64,000 bases of DNA from Candidatus Ichthyocystis sparus (GTDB lineage: Bacteria > Pseudomonadota > Gammaproteobacteria > Burkholderiales > 2013Ark19i). Numbering within the stretch: the stretch's first letter is position 1; each line of letters opens with the position of its first letter. Under the pieces are notes generated by a model that worked only from the letters and a program-made list of their open reading frames with translations, was not told the origin of the DNA and did no database searches. Shown here piece after piece: positions 1-9,346 of the stretch. The DNA lies in NCBI RefSeq assembly GCF_900078745.1, contig NZ_FKII01000047.1:1-64000 (forward strand). The letters are read 5' to 3'. A program made the position numbers and the translations under genes.

Positions 1-1523
1 AAATATTATTTAATATTTTGCTTGCAAAGCGTAAAGATAACTTGTCTGCTCTTTCTATGTCTGTATTAAGGAATAAATTTAATGCCATTTTAGCTTTTGG
101 TAGTCTTTTGGATAATATTTTTATGCTCAAAGATGTTATGGATGCTAGAAGAATAGCTAATATGATTTTTTTTCTATTGGATCATAGAAGTAAAAGGGGA
201 TATTCTGCTCTATTTTATGCTGTTAAAGGAGATTGTGCTGATGAAGTACGTGCTTTAGGTGCATTGATAGATAGGTTGCTTACTATGAAAGGATGTATAC
301 CTAATGATGATATGGCAAGCATGATTTTTAGACTATTAGAATCTGAATCTAAAGGAATGTCTGCACTATTTATTGCTTTGTTCTGTGGTAGTTCTAATGC
401 AATGGTTGCTTTTTATGAATTGATGGACAGATTATTTATTATGAAAGGAAGTATACCTGATAATGATATGGCAGATATGATTTTTAAATTATTAATACAC
501 AAACCTAAAATCTATTCTTCCGGTCTGTTAATTGCTTTGGAAAAGGGTCACATTGATACAGTAGTTGCTTTTAGTGGATTGATAGGTAGAGTTGTGGTGT
601 TTCTAAAGGAGAGTGTGTCTACGCCTAAATTCGATTATATGATGCTAGAAATATTAATGATTAGGGAACGTGACGGCACATCCGGTATATTCAGATTATT
701 AGAATTGGCAGAAGGTAACATTGGTGTTATGGGTGCGTATAATTCATTATTAATGCATGCATCTGAAGAAATTAGAAGAGGAATGTCTTGTGAAATATCT
801 CGTGTTAAAAATAAAGTTAAGATGAGTACCATGTATTCTTCATATTCTATGAAAAAAATACCATGTGATAGAAAAAATTCACCTTATATATCTAAAAAAA
901 ATATTGATAATGTATTAAATTTAAGTGATCAAGTTGAAATTGATGGAACAATTGTTTCTTCTATGGATTTATCTTTATTATTTCTTCTTAATAGTATTGA
1001 TTGCTATAGAAGTAGCACCGAAATGAAAATTTGGGAACTATTTTCAGATGAAGAATCTGTTAGAGCATCAGCTCTTAAAAAAATTAAAGAGGTTCGTAAA
1101 ATTACGATGGAAAGAGACTTTTCTTATGCTCGTACTATAGATTGCGGTAGGTTTGGTAATTTTTTGCATGATACAGCATCTGATTTGACTCTTGGAGAGC
1201 AGAGATTCTTCATTTTGCAGAGTTACAGTCACGCAATGTCTTTTAATATAATACACAAAAATAAGGAAATAGAAGGAGCACCAACAAGTATGAGAGAGTA
1301 CGTAATACATTTTTTCGATCCTTACAAGACCAACGTTGTATCACGTAGTGAGGTTTTAAGCTGTGAAGAATTTTTAGACCCAAGTAAATTCTCTTTAAAA
1401 ATGTTTATAGGTGAAGATTCTTATAAAAATTATTTTGAATATGAGGGAGGAAATGAATGTGCAGCAATACATGAGTATTATGGCACAACTGGAGAAAGGT
1501 TAGTTTGTTGCCAAATACTATAA
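1..1523 (+). pseudogene. Scrambled, edge-truncated family I effector copy (repeat module fused to N-terminal domain)
   Basis: The reading frame is open to the left edge (codons from base 3 read I-L-F-N-I-L before the TTG at 18), so the real start lies outside the window. The first ~265 residues are five or so ankyrin-like repeats of family I. Near 780-830 the repeat homology stops, and what follows (from about M-S-T-M-Y-S-S-Y-S-M) aligns with the N-terminus of intact paralogs, ending after the protease-like domain. The order is thus repeats then protease domain, the reverse of normal. The catalytic Cys is Ser (codon 960-962), while the His and FFDP Asp are kept. It is the only plus-strand member and converges on the array. 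Probably a recombination product and non-functional as a protease; a chimeric protein could still be made. Confidence 0.8.
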
Positions 1524-1531
1524 AATCTTAA

Positions 1532-1670
1532 TCATCTGAAAGTGTGCCGGCTTTATTTGTAGACATGCACGGAAATTATGTTGAGTGTATAAATGGTTTG
1601 GGTTTATTATTGGTATATGAATAGAATATAGAAAGCATTTCTTGAAATGCTCTTCTCTTTTCCGCGCTAA
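1532..1670 (+). pseudogene. Frame-shifted relic continuing the left-edge pseudogene
   Basis: From 1532, in a different frame from the preceding ORF, the DNA reads S-S-E-S-V-P-A-L-F-V-D-M-H and then V-E-C-I-N-G-L-G-L-L-L up to a TAG at 1622. This matches the second repeat of intact paralogs (G-V-P-A-L-F-M-A-M-Q...V-E-C-I-N-S-F-G-L-L). Weak similarity to the next segment (I-E-N-F-S-E-like) continues to about 1670. It shows that the copy at the left edge once extended into its repeats and decayed by frameshift and stop codons. Confidence 0.7.
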
Positions 1671-1839
1671 TGTAGTATAGAACCATTATATTTACTATGC
1701 TTAAAAAAACAATTTGTTATGTAAATAACTGGTTTATTATTATACACATATCAGTGTGGCAAATTTGTCACTTACTCTGACTTTAATTCTCTTTTAAATT
1801 TGTTGTTTATTAATGATTTATACTGTTGTATAGCAAATA

Positions 1840-2090
1840 TGTATCATTGCATATTAATAATATTGTATCTAATAACAATCCAAAATCAACTACTTAAACA
1901 GTGTTATTTTCCTGAATAATTCATAAATGACTCATCAATTTTTCTGCTAGTTATGGTAATCCTCCATAGTATTTTACAGATGCTAAATCCATCACCGTAC
2001 ATTACAATATTTCATTTTTTTGTGTTATTACTACAGCAGTAAGTACTCATCGTAGCATAAATAATGAAGACAAGTGAGAGAAAGACAATT
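1840..2090 (-). pseudogene. Decayed minus-strand relic of a family I gene
   Basis: On the minus strand, 2056-2079 encodes S-H-L-S-S-L-F-M, the stretch just after the catalytic Cys in paralogs. Bases 1850-1916 encode Q-E-N-N-T-V, a stop, then V-V-D-F-G-L-L-L-D-T, matching the repeat core G-N-T-D-S-V-x-A-F-G-x-L-L-D. The sequence between is not readable as protein. The two fragments are ~140 bp apart although ~2 kb apart in an intact gene, so most of the copy is deleted. The rest of 1671-2283 shows nothing I can identify. Confidence 0.5.
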
Positions 2091-2283
2091 TATTATATTG
2101 AGTTAATTATAACTGAATACAACCACATGTACTACCTATAACTTTGTTGTAATTTATGTTGATTTTACTTTTATGGAATTTTTACACCTGCACATTATAA
2201 AGCTCAAATCTATCATTTGCTCTGTTTAATAATAACTAATATCATCCGATGATTACAAGATTCATTAGCATCTGTAAAGTAAT

Positions 2284-5200
2284 TTAATGTCCTTGTCTAG
2301 AGCTTCTAGCAAGTTCTTCAACCTTTTCCAGTAAAAGATTATACCCTCCATCAAGATTGCTATCACTTACAATTATATGTTCAATTGACCTTCTTACGCT
2401 ACTAAGCTGTGAATGTAAAGCATATATAGTATCAGTAGGTAATTCAGATATCATTGTTAAATAAGCATCCAAGGCTTCCTTGCAAACAAATAATGCAGCA
2501 GGTATTCCATAACTATCAGAAGCTACTAATACATTAATTAACTCATCTTTAGGTATCAAGGTAAGAAATAGGCCATAAGCTTCAATTACTTTAGGAAAAT
2601 TATTTTTCAGTGCTACAAACAACCCAGGTATACCATCTGACCGTCTAGATATTACAGTATCTAAAAGCATATTATTAAAGAATTCGCTTAATATATCACC
2701 CTTAAATATCATTGTTTTTTCTAACAATTTTCTAAAAGCATCTATAGCTTCATGATGTCCATCTTGCATAGCAACAAACAAACCTGGAATATCATCATTA
2801 CCACTTTTGCACATTAGTAAATCAAATACCATATCAGACAATGAGACATCTTCTATGTATTCTTTCATACCAATAAGTTTATCTAATAACAAGCCAAAAG
2901 CAGTCACTGCATCAGCATTTCCTTTTTGCAAAGCCATAAATAATCCATCAACGTTTGTGCTAATATTTCTAGCCTTCAACAATTTAAAAATCATATACGC
3001 AAGCTTATCGTCAGATATATAACCTTTCATTAATACTAATTTATCAACTAATAAACTAAAAATAGCAACAGAATCAGCATGTCCTCTAGATAGGGCTGTA
3101 AATATAGGGCTCTCATCAGAAGAAGGCGGGTGATATGAAATTAATGTATAAATAATATCAGCTAACTTATCAGCTGATATAGTGCCATTTAGTAATAATA
3201 AAATTTTGTCTAACAATCCAGAATAAGCTTCCATAGCACTAACTCTATTATCATACATTCCCATGATTAAAGCAGATATTCCATCACTTCTTTTAGCAGA
3301 TACAATATCTAAAACTAGGTTAGCAAAATCATCGGGAGACATTAAGTCCCTAATTGTCGTTAACTGGCTCTCTATCAAGACACCATATGCAGCAATACAA
3401 TCGCTGTGTCCTTCTTGCATGGCTATAAACAAAGCAGGATCACCATTATCATTCTTAGAAGTTAATATCCCTGGCAGCAGATCAATTCGCTCATCATAAG
3501 AAAGAGATCGCAAAAAACAATCATATGTTGTAAGAGATTGCGGATTATTATGAATCATTAATCTATAAAGGGCAGGTAATCCGTTACTATCTCTAATGCA
3601 AAATATTTCTCTTCTAACCTCTTTAGGTGCATATACTAATAATGAACTATAAGCGGTAACAACATCAATATCATTTTTTGCTAACGCTGTGAATATACCA
3701 GGTGTATTATCACTTTCCGTAGCTATTAATATCTCTAACATCATAGAGTTAAACATAGCTTTAGGTATACTGTGACTTAATAGTAAAAATTTACTTATTA
3801 ATCCACCAAAAGCAATCACTGTGTCAGCATGACCTTTATCCAAAGCAAAAAACAAACCAGTATCACCTGTATTAAATTTAGGAGTTAACAATTTAAAAAC
3901 CACATATGCCATGTCAGTATCAGATACATCTCCTTTAATAACAAATAATCTATCCAACAATTCAGAAAAAGCAAATATCATGTCAGAACAGCCTCTGTAC
4001 AAAGCAAAAAATAGAACAGTAAAACCTACGCCAGATTCAGATTCTAGTAGTCTATAAATCATACTAACCAAATCACTATCAGGAACATGTCCCTTCACAA
4101 CAAATAATCTATCCATTAATGTACCAAAAGCACGTACTGTATCAATATAACCTTCTTGAAAAGCATAAAACAGAACAGACATTCCCTTGTTGTCTTTGTA
4201 ATTCAATAATCTAAAAATTATATTAGCTAATCTTCTAGCATCCATAATATCTTTGAGTATAAAAACATTATCTAAAAGATTACCAAAAGACAAAACAGAT
4301 CCAACATTATTTTTGGATAAAGCTACAGAAAGAGCAGAGCTTACATTTGTAAAATCAGCTAACAGAATATCAAAGAGTATTTTAGAAAAATATTCTATAT
4401 GAATTTTATGTCTTATATTTATTAATCTATTTATCAATAAACCAAAACTATTAATACATTCAACATGCCCATCTTGCATAGCCATAAATAAAGCAGGCAC
4501 ACCTGCAGGTGATTTGGTATTTATAATATCAGGTAAAAAATTTACTTGCTCATCACAAGAAAGTTCTTCCAAAAAATCATCATACGATTTTATAGCGTTG
4601 TCGTTATTTTGTTCCATTGCTAACTGAAGTGCAGAAACACCTGAGGAGCTTTTAGCAAAAAATATCTCTTTTCTAGTATCAGCACTTAAGGTAGAAAAAG
4701 ATCTGGATTTTACTATTCCTCTAATGTCGAATGAACTAATGTTACTAGACATCATATGATATATCATGCATCCAGAAATTCCATCTTGGGACAGAGTTTC
4801 TAAAGTTGAAAAATACAAACCTACATTTTTTTTATCAGAGTACTCGTGTATTGAACATTCATTTTCTATTGGCTCGAATTCGGTACGTTCAAAATAATCT
4901 TTATAAGAACCTTCAGTCATAAACATTCTCAAAGAAAATCTACTAGAATCCAGAAATTCCTCGCAATTTAAAACTTCGCTACGTGATACAACATTAGTCT
5001 TATTAGGGTCAAAAAAATGTATTACCCACCTACTTACTGGCACCCCTTCTATTGCTTTAATTTTATGCGTAATCTTGAAAGACATTACATGATTGCAACT
5101 TTGTAAGGTAAAAAATCTCTGTTCCCCAGAAATTGTGGTAGATGCTGTTTTATGCAAAAAATTACCGAATTTATTACAAGCTATGATATGTCTATCACAT

Positions 5201-5514
5201 GAATTTTCTACTATATTTCTATAAATTTTTTTGAAGTTAGAGGGAACTAATTTTTTTAGTGAACTTTCATCTGAAAACAGTTTGCTGATTTCCATTTTCC
5301 TGTTGCTTCTATAACAGTCAATGCTATTCAAAAGGAACAATGAAGACAAATGAGAACAACTAATAATTTCCTCGTCAATTTCAACTTTGCCATTTAAATT
5401 TAGTAAACTTCCAACTTTTTTATTAGATAAATAGGGCAAATTCTTTTGACTAAATGGTACTAACTCCATCGAATGTGAGGATACATGAACATGCATGTCG
5501 TAACTATAACTCAT
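2284..5514 (-). CDS. I-1: ShET2/EspL-like protease effector with ankyrin-like repeats, 1076 aa
   Basis: Putative secreted cysteine-protease effector. Residues ~25-215 resemble the ShET2/OspD/EspL N-terminal domain: Cys53 (I-S-C-S-H-L), His142 (C-N-H-V-M-S-F) and Asp169 (H-F-F-D-P-N-K-T-N) fit the EspL Cys/His/Asp order and spacing. From ~270 to 1035 there are about 15 ankyrin-like repeats of ~50-54 residues, then a short charged helix at the end. No Sec signal peptide or membrane segment is seen, as expected for a type III substrate. In EspL this domain cleaves host RHIM proteins; the substrate here is unknown. ATG start with AGTGA just upstream; a TTTGC pentanucleotide repeat lies 11 nt before the ATG. 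Residues ~700-800 are almost identical to I-2, suggesting gene conversion. Confidence 0.92.
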   Translation of the reverse strand: MSYSYDMHVHVSSHSMELVPFSQKNLPYLSNKKVGSLLNLNGKVEIDEEIISCSHLSSLFLLNSIDCYRSNRKMEISKLFSDESSLKKLVPSNFKKIYRNIVENSCDRHIIACNKFGNFLHKTASTTISGEQRFFTLQSCNHVMSFKITHKIKAIEGVPVSRWVIHFFDPNKTNVVSRSEVLNCEEFLDSSRFSLRMFMTEGSYKDYFERTEFEPIENECSIHEYSDKKNVGLYFSTLETLSQDGISGCMIYHMMSSNISSFDIRGIVKSRSFSTLSADTRKEIFFAKSSSGVSALQLAMEQNNDNAIKSYDDFLEELSCDEQVNFLPDIINTKSPAGVPALFMAMQDGHVECINSFGLLINRLINIRHKIHIEYFSKILFDILLADFTNVSSALSVALSKNNVGSVLSFGNLLDNVFILKDIMDARRLANIIFRLLNYKDNKGMSVLFYAFQEGYIDTVRAFGTLMDRLFVVKGHVPDSDLVSMIYRLLESESGVGFTVLFFALYRGCSDMIFAFSELLDRLFVIKGDVSDTDMAYVVFKLLTPKFNTGDTGLFFALDKGHADTVIAFGGLISKFLLLSHSIPKAMFNSMMLEILIATESDNTPGIFTALAKNDIDVVTAYSSLLVYAPKEVRREIFCIRDSNGLPALYRLMIHNNPQSLTTYDCFLRSLSYDERIDLLPGILTSKNDNGDPALFIAMQEGHSDCIAAYGVLIESQLTTIRDLMSPDDFANLVLDIVSAKRSDGISALIMGMYDNRVSAMEAYSGLLDKILLLLNGTISADKLADIIYTLISYHPPSSDESPIFTALSRGHADSVAIFSLLVDKLVLMKGYISDDKLAYMIFKLLKARNISTNVDGLFMALQKGNADAVTAFGLLLDKLIGMKEYIEDVSLSDMVFDLLMCKSGNDDIPGLFVAMQDGHHEAIDAFRKLLEKTMIFKGDILSEFFNNMLLDTVISRRSDGIPGLFVALKNNFPKVIEAYGLFLTLIPKDELINVLVASDSYGIPAALFVCKEALDAYLTMISELPTDTIYALHSQLSSVRRSIEHIIVSDSNLDGGYNLLLEKVEELARSSRQGH

Positions 5515-5524
5515 GTCACTCTAC

Positions 5525-5544
5525 TTTGCTTTGCTTTGCTTTGT
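5525..5544. repeat. TTTGC pentanucleotide microsatellite upstream of I-1
   Basis: Three exact TTTGC units followed by TTTGT lie 11-30 nt upstream of the I-1 ATG. Sister genes have only about one and a half units at the same place (ACTTTGCTTTG). A 5-bp repeat in a leader can change length by slippage and alter the spacing between promoter and ribosome-binding site, but no such effect is shown. Confidence 0.6.
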
Positions 5545-5608
5545 CATCGATATTACTACTATAGATATAAAAACAGGCTCCACGTTAACACCTCTAACAT
5601 GAATATGC

Positions 5609-5644
5609 ATATAAAAAATTGTCTTATAAAACAATTTTTTATAT
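5609..5644 (-). promoter_or_regulatory. Inverted repeat in the upstream region of I-1
   Basis: A perfect 14-bp inverted repeat (ATATAAAAAATTGT / ACAATTTTTTATAT) flanks an 8-base spacer, about 95 nt upstream of the I-1 ATG. Degenerate versions (CAAAATTGTC...ACAA.TTTTTATA) occupy the equivalent place upstream of I-3, I-6 and I-7. The position upstream of starts, rather than directly after stops, favours an operator or promoter role over a terminator, but the neighbouring upstream gene ends ~165 bp away, so a terminator for I-2 cannot be excluded. Confidence 0.45.
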
Positions 5645-5808
5645 TGATGTGGTGTCGTTAAGTATAATTACATACCACTAATATGATAAAATCAGCATCC
5701 ACGCTAATTTTAATTTTATTAAAGTTTTGCATTGCAAAAGATTATGAAATACTAAATCTAAATCTACTACTTATTTTGTTTGGGGATAAGAATATTTCAA
5801 CTGTAGTT

Positions 5809-8800
5809 CTAGACTATTACAATACCCTGTATGGAATTTATAGCAAATTCTTTAATCTTTTCCAATAAAAATTTATATTTTTCATCAAAGCTACTATTAC
5901 TTAAAAGTGTATGTTTAATCGACATTCTTATAGAATTAAGTCGCAAATATAAAGCACATATAGTCTTAGCTGGCAAGTTAGATATTATTTCTAGATAACT
6001 ATCTAAAGCCTCTTTACCAGCAAACAATGCAGCAGGTATACCATAACTATCGGAAGATACTAACACATTAACTAATCCATCTTCAGGTATTAAGTTAATT
6101 AATAGTCCATAAGATGAAACTACCTCAGGAAAATTATTTTTTAGTGCCAAAAGTAGCCCAGAAGTACCATCTAATCTCTTAGACATTACAGTATCTAAAA
6201 TCATATTATTAAAATATTCACTGAACACCTCATTCTTAAATATCATTGCTCTTTCTAATAATTTTCTAAAAGCATCTACAGCTCCATGGTGTCCTTGTTG
6301 CATAGCCATAAATAAACCCGGAATATTATCATCACCACTTTTGCACATTAATAAATCAAATACCATATCAGCCAATGAGACATCTTCTATGTATCCTTTC
6401 ATACTACTAATAAATCTGTCTAACAAAAATCCAAAAGCATTTACTGCATCAGTATTACCTTTTTGCAAGGCCATAAATAATCCGTCAATTTTTGTGCTAG
6501 TTCTAGCCTTCAACAATTCAAAAATCATATGCGCAAGCTTACGATTAGATATATAATCTCTCATTAATACTAGTTTATCAACTAATAAACTAAAAATAGC
6601 AACAGAATCAGCATGTCCTCTGTGTAGGACTGTAAATATAGGGCTTTCATCATAAAAAGGAGGGTTATATGAAATTAATGTATAAATAATATCAGCTAAC
6701 TTATCGGCTGATATAGTGCCATCTAGTAATAATAAAATTTTGTCTAACAATCCAGAATAAGCTTCTATAGCACTAACTCTATTATTATACATTCCCATGA
6801 TTAAAGCAGATATTCCATCGCTTCTTTTAGCAGATACAATATCTAAAACTAGGTTAGCAAAATCATCGGGAGGCATTAAGTCTCTAATTGTAGTTAACTG
6901 GTTCTCTATTAAGACACCATATTCAGCAATACAATCATTATATCCTTCTTGCATAGCTATAAATAGAGCAGGGTCCCCTCTATCATCCTTAGAAATTAAC
7001 ATCTCTGACAGTAGATCAATCTTCTCATCACGAGAAAGTGATTGCAAAAAACAACCATATGTTGCCAAAGATTGTGGATTATTATGAGCAATTAGTGTAC
7101 TAAGTGCAGGTAATCCGGTACCATTTTTAGCAAAAAATATTTCTTTTCTAACTTCCCTAGATGCATACACTAATAATGAACTATATGCAGCAACAACATT
7201 AATATCATTTTTTTCTAATGGTATAAATATGCCAGGCGTATTGTTACTTCCCATAGCAATTAATATGTCTAGCATCATGGAATTAAACATAGTTTTAGGT
7301 ATGCTGTGTTTAATTAGCAAAAATTTACTCACTAACGCACCAAAAGCAATTACTGTATCAGCGTATCCACCCTCCAAAGCATAAAATAGACCAGTATCAC
7401 CTAAGACAAATTTAGACATTAACAATTTAAAAATCATATATGCCATATCTGTATCAGGTATATAGCCTTTCATAATGAGTAATCTATCCATCAATTCAGA
7501 AAAAGCAAATACCATATCAGAATAACCATTACACAAAGCAAAAAATAGAACAGTAAACCCTGAGCCAGATTTAGATTCCAAAAGTCTAAAAATCATATCA
7601 GCTATGTCACTATCAGGCACATGACCTCTCATAACAAGTAATCTATCCATCAATCTTCCAAAAGCACATACTGTATTAGTATAACCTTCTTGAAAAGCAT
7701 AAAATAGAGCACACATTCTTTTATCGTCTTTATGGCTTAGCAATCTAAAAATAAGATTAGATAATTTTCTACCATCCATAATATCTTTAAGCATAAAAAT
7801 ATTATCCAAAAGATTCCCAAAAGCCAAAACAGATCCAGCATTGTTTCTTGATAAAGCCATAGAAAGAGCAGAGCTTCCATCTTTAAAATCAGCTACCAAA
7901 ATATCAAAAAGCATTTCAGAAAAATTTTCTATAGGAACTCTATGTCTTATATTCATAAGTCTATTTATCAATAAACTAAAACTATTAATACATTCAATAT
8001 GTCCATCTTGCATAGCCATAAACAAGGCAGGTACGCCTTTAGGTGATTTAGTCTGTACAATATTAGGCAACAAATTTACTTGTTCATCACAATAAAGCTC
8101 TTCCAAAAAATTATCATACAATCTTATAGAGTTATGTTTACCTTGTTCCATGGCTAACTGAAGAGCAGAAACACCTATAGAGCTTCTAGCAAAAAATATT
8201 TCTCTTCTAACATCACTATTCAAAGTTGAAAAAGATCTAGATTCTACCACTCCTCTAATATCCAATGAACTAATATTATTTGACATCATATGGTATATCA
8301 TACATCCAGAAATGCCATCTTGAGACAGGGTTTCCAAAGTTGAAAAATACAAACTTGCATTTCTTATATCAGAGTACTCATATACTGCGCATTCATTTTC
8401 TATTGGCTCTGATTCTACATTTTCAAAATAATCTCTATAACTATCTTTAGTCATAAACATTCTTAAAGAAAATATACTAGAATCAAGAAATTCCTCACAA
8501 TTTAAAACTTCGCTACGTGATACAACATTGGTCTTATTGGGGTCAAAAAAATGTATTACCCACCTACCTACTGGTACCCCTTCTATTTCTTTAATTTTAT
8601 GCATGATCTTAAAGCACATTGCATGATTGCAACTTTGCAAAATAAAAAATCTCTGTTCCCCAGGAGCGATGGTGGATGCTATTTCGTGCAAAAATTTACC
8701 AAATTTATCGCATGCTATAATATGCCTTCCACATGAGTTTTCTATTATATTTTTATGGATTTCTTTAAAATTAGCAGGAACTGCTCTTTTTATTGATTCT

Positions 8801-9048
8801 GCATCTGAAAATAGTTCGCTAATTTTCATTTTAGTGTTACTTCTATAGCAATTAATGCTATTCAAAGTAAATAATGAAACCAAATGAGAACAACGAATAA
8901 CTTCCCCATCGACTTCAATTTCGCAATTTAAATTCAATAAAGTTTCAACATTTTTTTTAGATATATAAGGCAAATTCTTTTGATCAGACGGTATTACTTC
9001 CATCGAATACGATGATATATGAACATGCGTACCACAATCAAAGTCCAT
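5809..9048 (-). CDS. I-2: ShET2/EspL-like protease effector with ankyrin-like repeats, 1079 aa
   Basis: Same architecture as I-1. Catalytic-type residues are Cys53 (I-R-C-S-H-L), His142 (C-N-H-A-M-C-F) and Asp169 (F-F-D-P-N-K-T-N). About 15 repeats follow. The C-terminus ends hydrophobic (Q-G-I-V-I-V) rather than in the charged tail usual for the family. ATG start; the leader here is A-A-A-A-T-T-A-T instead of the AAAGTGAY seen before most sister genes, so translation may be weaker. Its closest relative in the window over the middle repeats is I-1. Function as protease is inferred from the family; host target unknown. Confidence 0.92.
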   Translation of the reverse strand: MDFDCGTHVHISSYSMEVIPSDQKNLPYISKKNVETLLNLNCEIEVDGEVIRCSHLVSLFTLNSINCYRSNTKMKISELFSDAESIKRAVPANFKEIHKNIIENSCGRHIIACDKFGKFLHEIASTIAPGEQRFFILQSCNHAMCFKIMHKIKEIEGVPVGRWVIHFFDPNKTNVVSRSEVLNCEEFLDSSIFSLRMFMTKDSYRDYFENVESEPIENECAVYEYSDIRNASLYFSTLETLSQDGISGCMIYHMMSNNISSLDIRGVVESRSFSTLNSDVRREIFFARSSIGVSALQLAMEQGKHNSIRLYDNFLEELYCDEQVNLLPNIVQTKSPKGVPALFMAMQDGHIECINSFSLLINRLMNIRHRVPIENFSEMLFDILVADFKDGSSALSMALSRNNAGSVLAFGNLLDNIFMLKDIMDGRKLSNLIFRLLSHKDDKRMCALFYAFQEGYTNTVCAFGRLMDRLLVMRGHVPDSDIADMIFRLLESKSGSGFTVLFFALCNGYSDMVFAFSELMDRLLIMKGYIPDTDMAYMIFKLLMSKFVLGDTGLFYALEGGYADTVIAFGALVSKFLLIKHSIPKTMFNSMMLDILIAMGSNNTPGIFIPLEKNDINVVAAYSSLLVYASREVRKEIFFAKNGTGLPALSTLIAHNNPQSLATYGCFLQSLSRDEKIDLLSEMLISKDDRGDPALFIAMQEGYNDCIAEYGVLIENQLTTIRDLMPPDDFANLVLDIVSAKRSDGISALIMGMYNNRVSAIEAYSGLLDKILLLLDGTISADKLADIIYTLISYNPPFYDESPIFTVLHRGHADSVAIFSLLVDKLVLMRDYISNRKLAHMIFELLKARTSTKIDGLFMALQKGNTDAVNAFGFLLDRFISSMKGYIEDVSLADMVFDLLMCKSGDDNIPGLFMAMQQGHHGAVDAFRKLLERAMIFKNEVFSEYFNNMILDTVMSKRLDGTSGLLLALKNNFPEVVSSYGLLINLIPEDGLVNVLVSSDSYGIPAALFAGKEALDSYLEIISNLPAKTICALYLRLNSIRMSIKHTLLSNSSFDEKYKFLLEKIKEFAINSIQGIVIV

Positions 9049-9186
9049 ATAATTTTGCCTTATTTTATATTAATACAAACCATAAGTAATGTACTGCATT
9101 ATGCTTTTTTAACATGAGCGATCACATAAATAACCGCTTTTTAAATAACTATTTAGTTGCTAACACCTTATTAAGGCACAACCAAA

Positions 9187-9240
9187 CGTATTAATGTAAC
9201 ATTATCAGAATTTACATTAATTTTTATGAAAATTTTGCAT
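9187..9240 (-). promoter_or_regulatory. Conserved spacer block upstream of I-2
   Basis: This ~50-bp block (plus strand core AACATTATCAGAATTTACAT, then TTAATTTTTATGAAAATTTTGCAT) recurs in the spacers upstream of I-3 (12560-12597), I-6 (22068-22100) and I-8 (29364-29400), with more diverged versions before I-1 and I-7. Conservation in otherwise freely drifting spacers suggests a promoter or regulator site shared across the array. No convincing -35/-10 pair can be assigned by eye. Confidence 0.4.
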
Positions 9241-9346
9241 TTGAGACCAGGAAATTTTAATCTGTTGTTTATTTTATTTAGTAGTAATTTGTACTACCTA
9301 AGTGAAAATACTATTTCCACTTTATTGAGGACCTGATACCAGCCAT

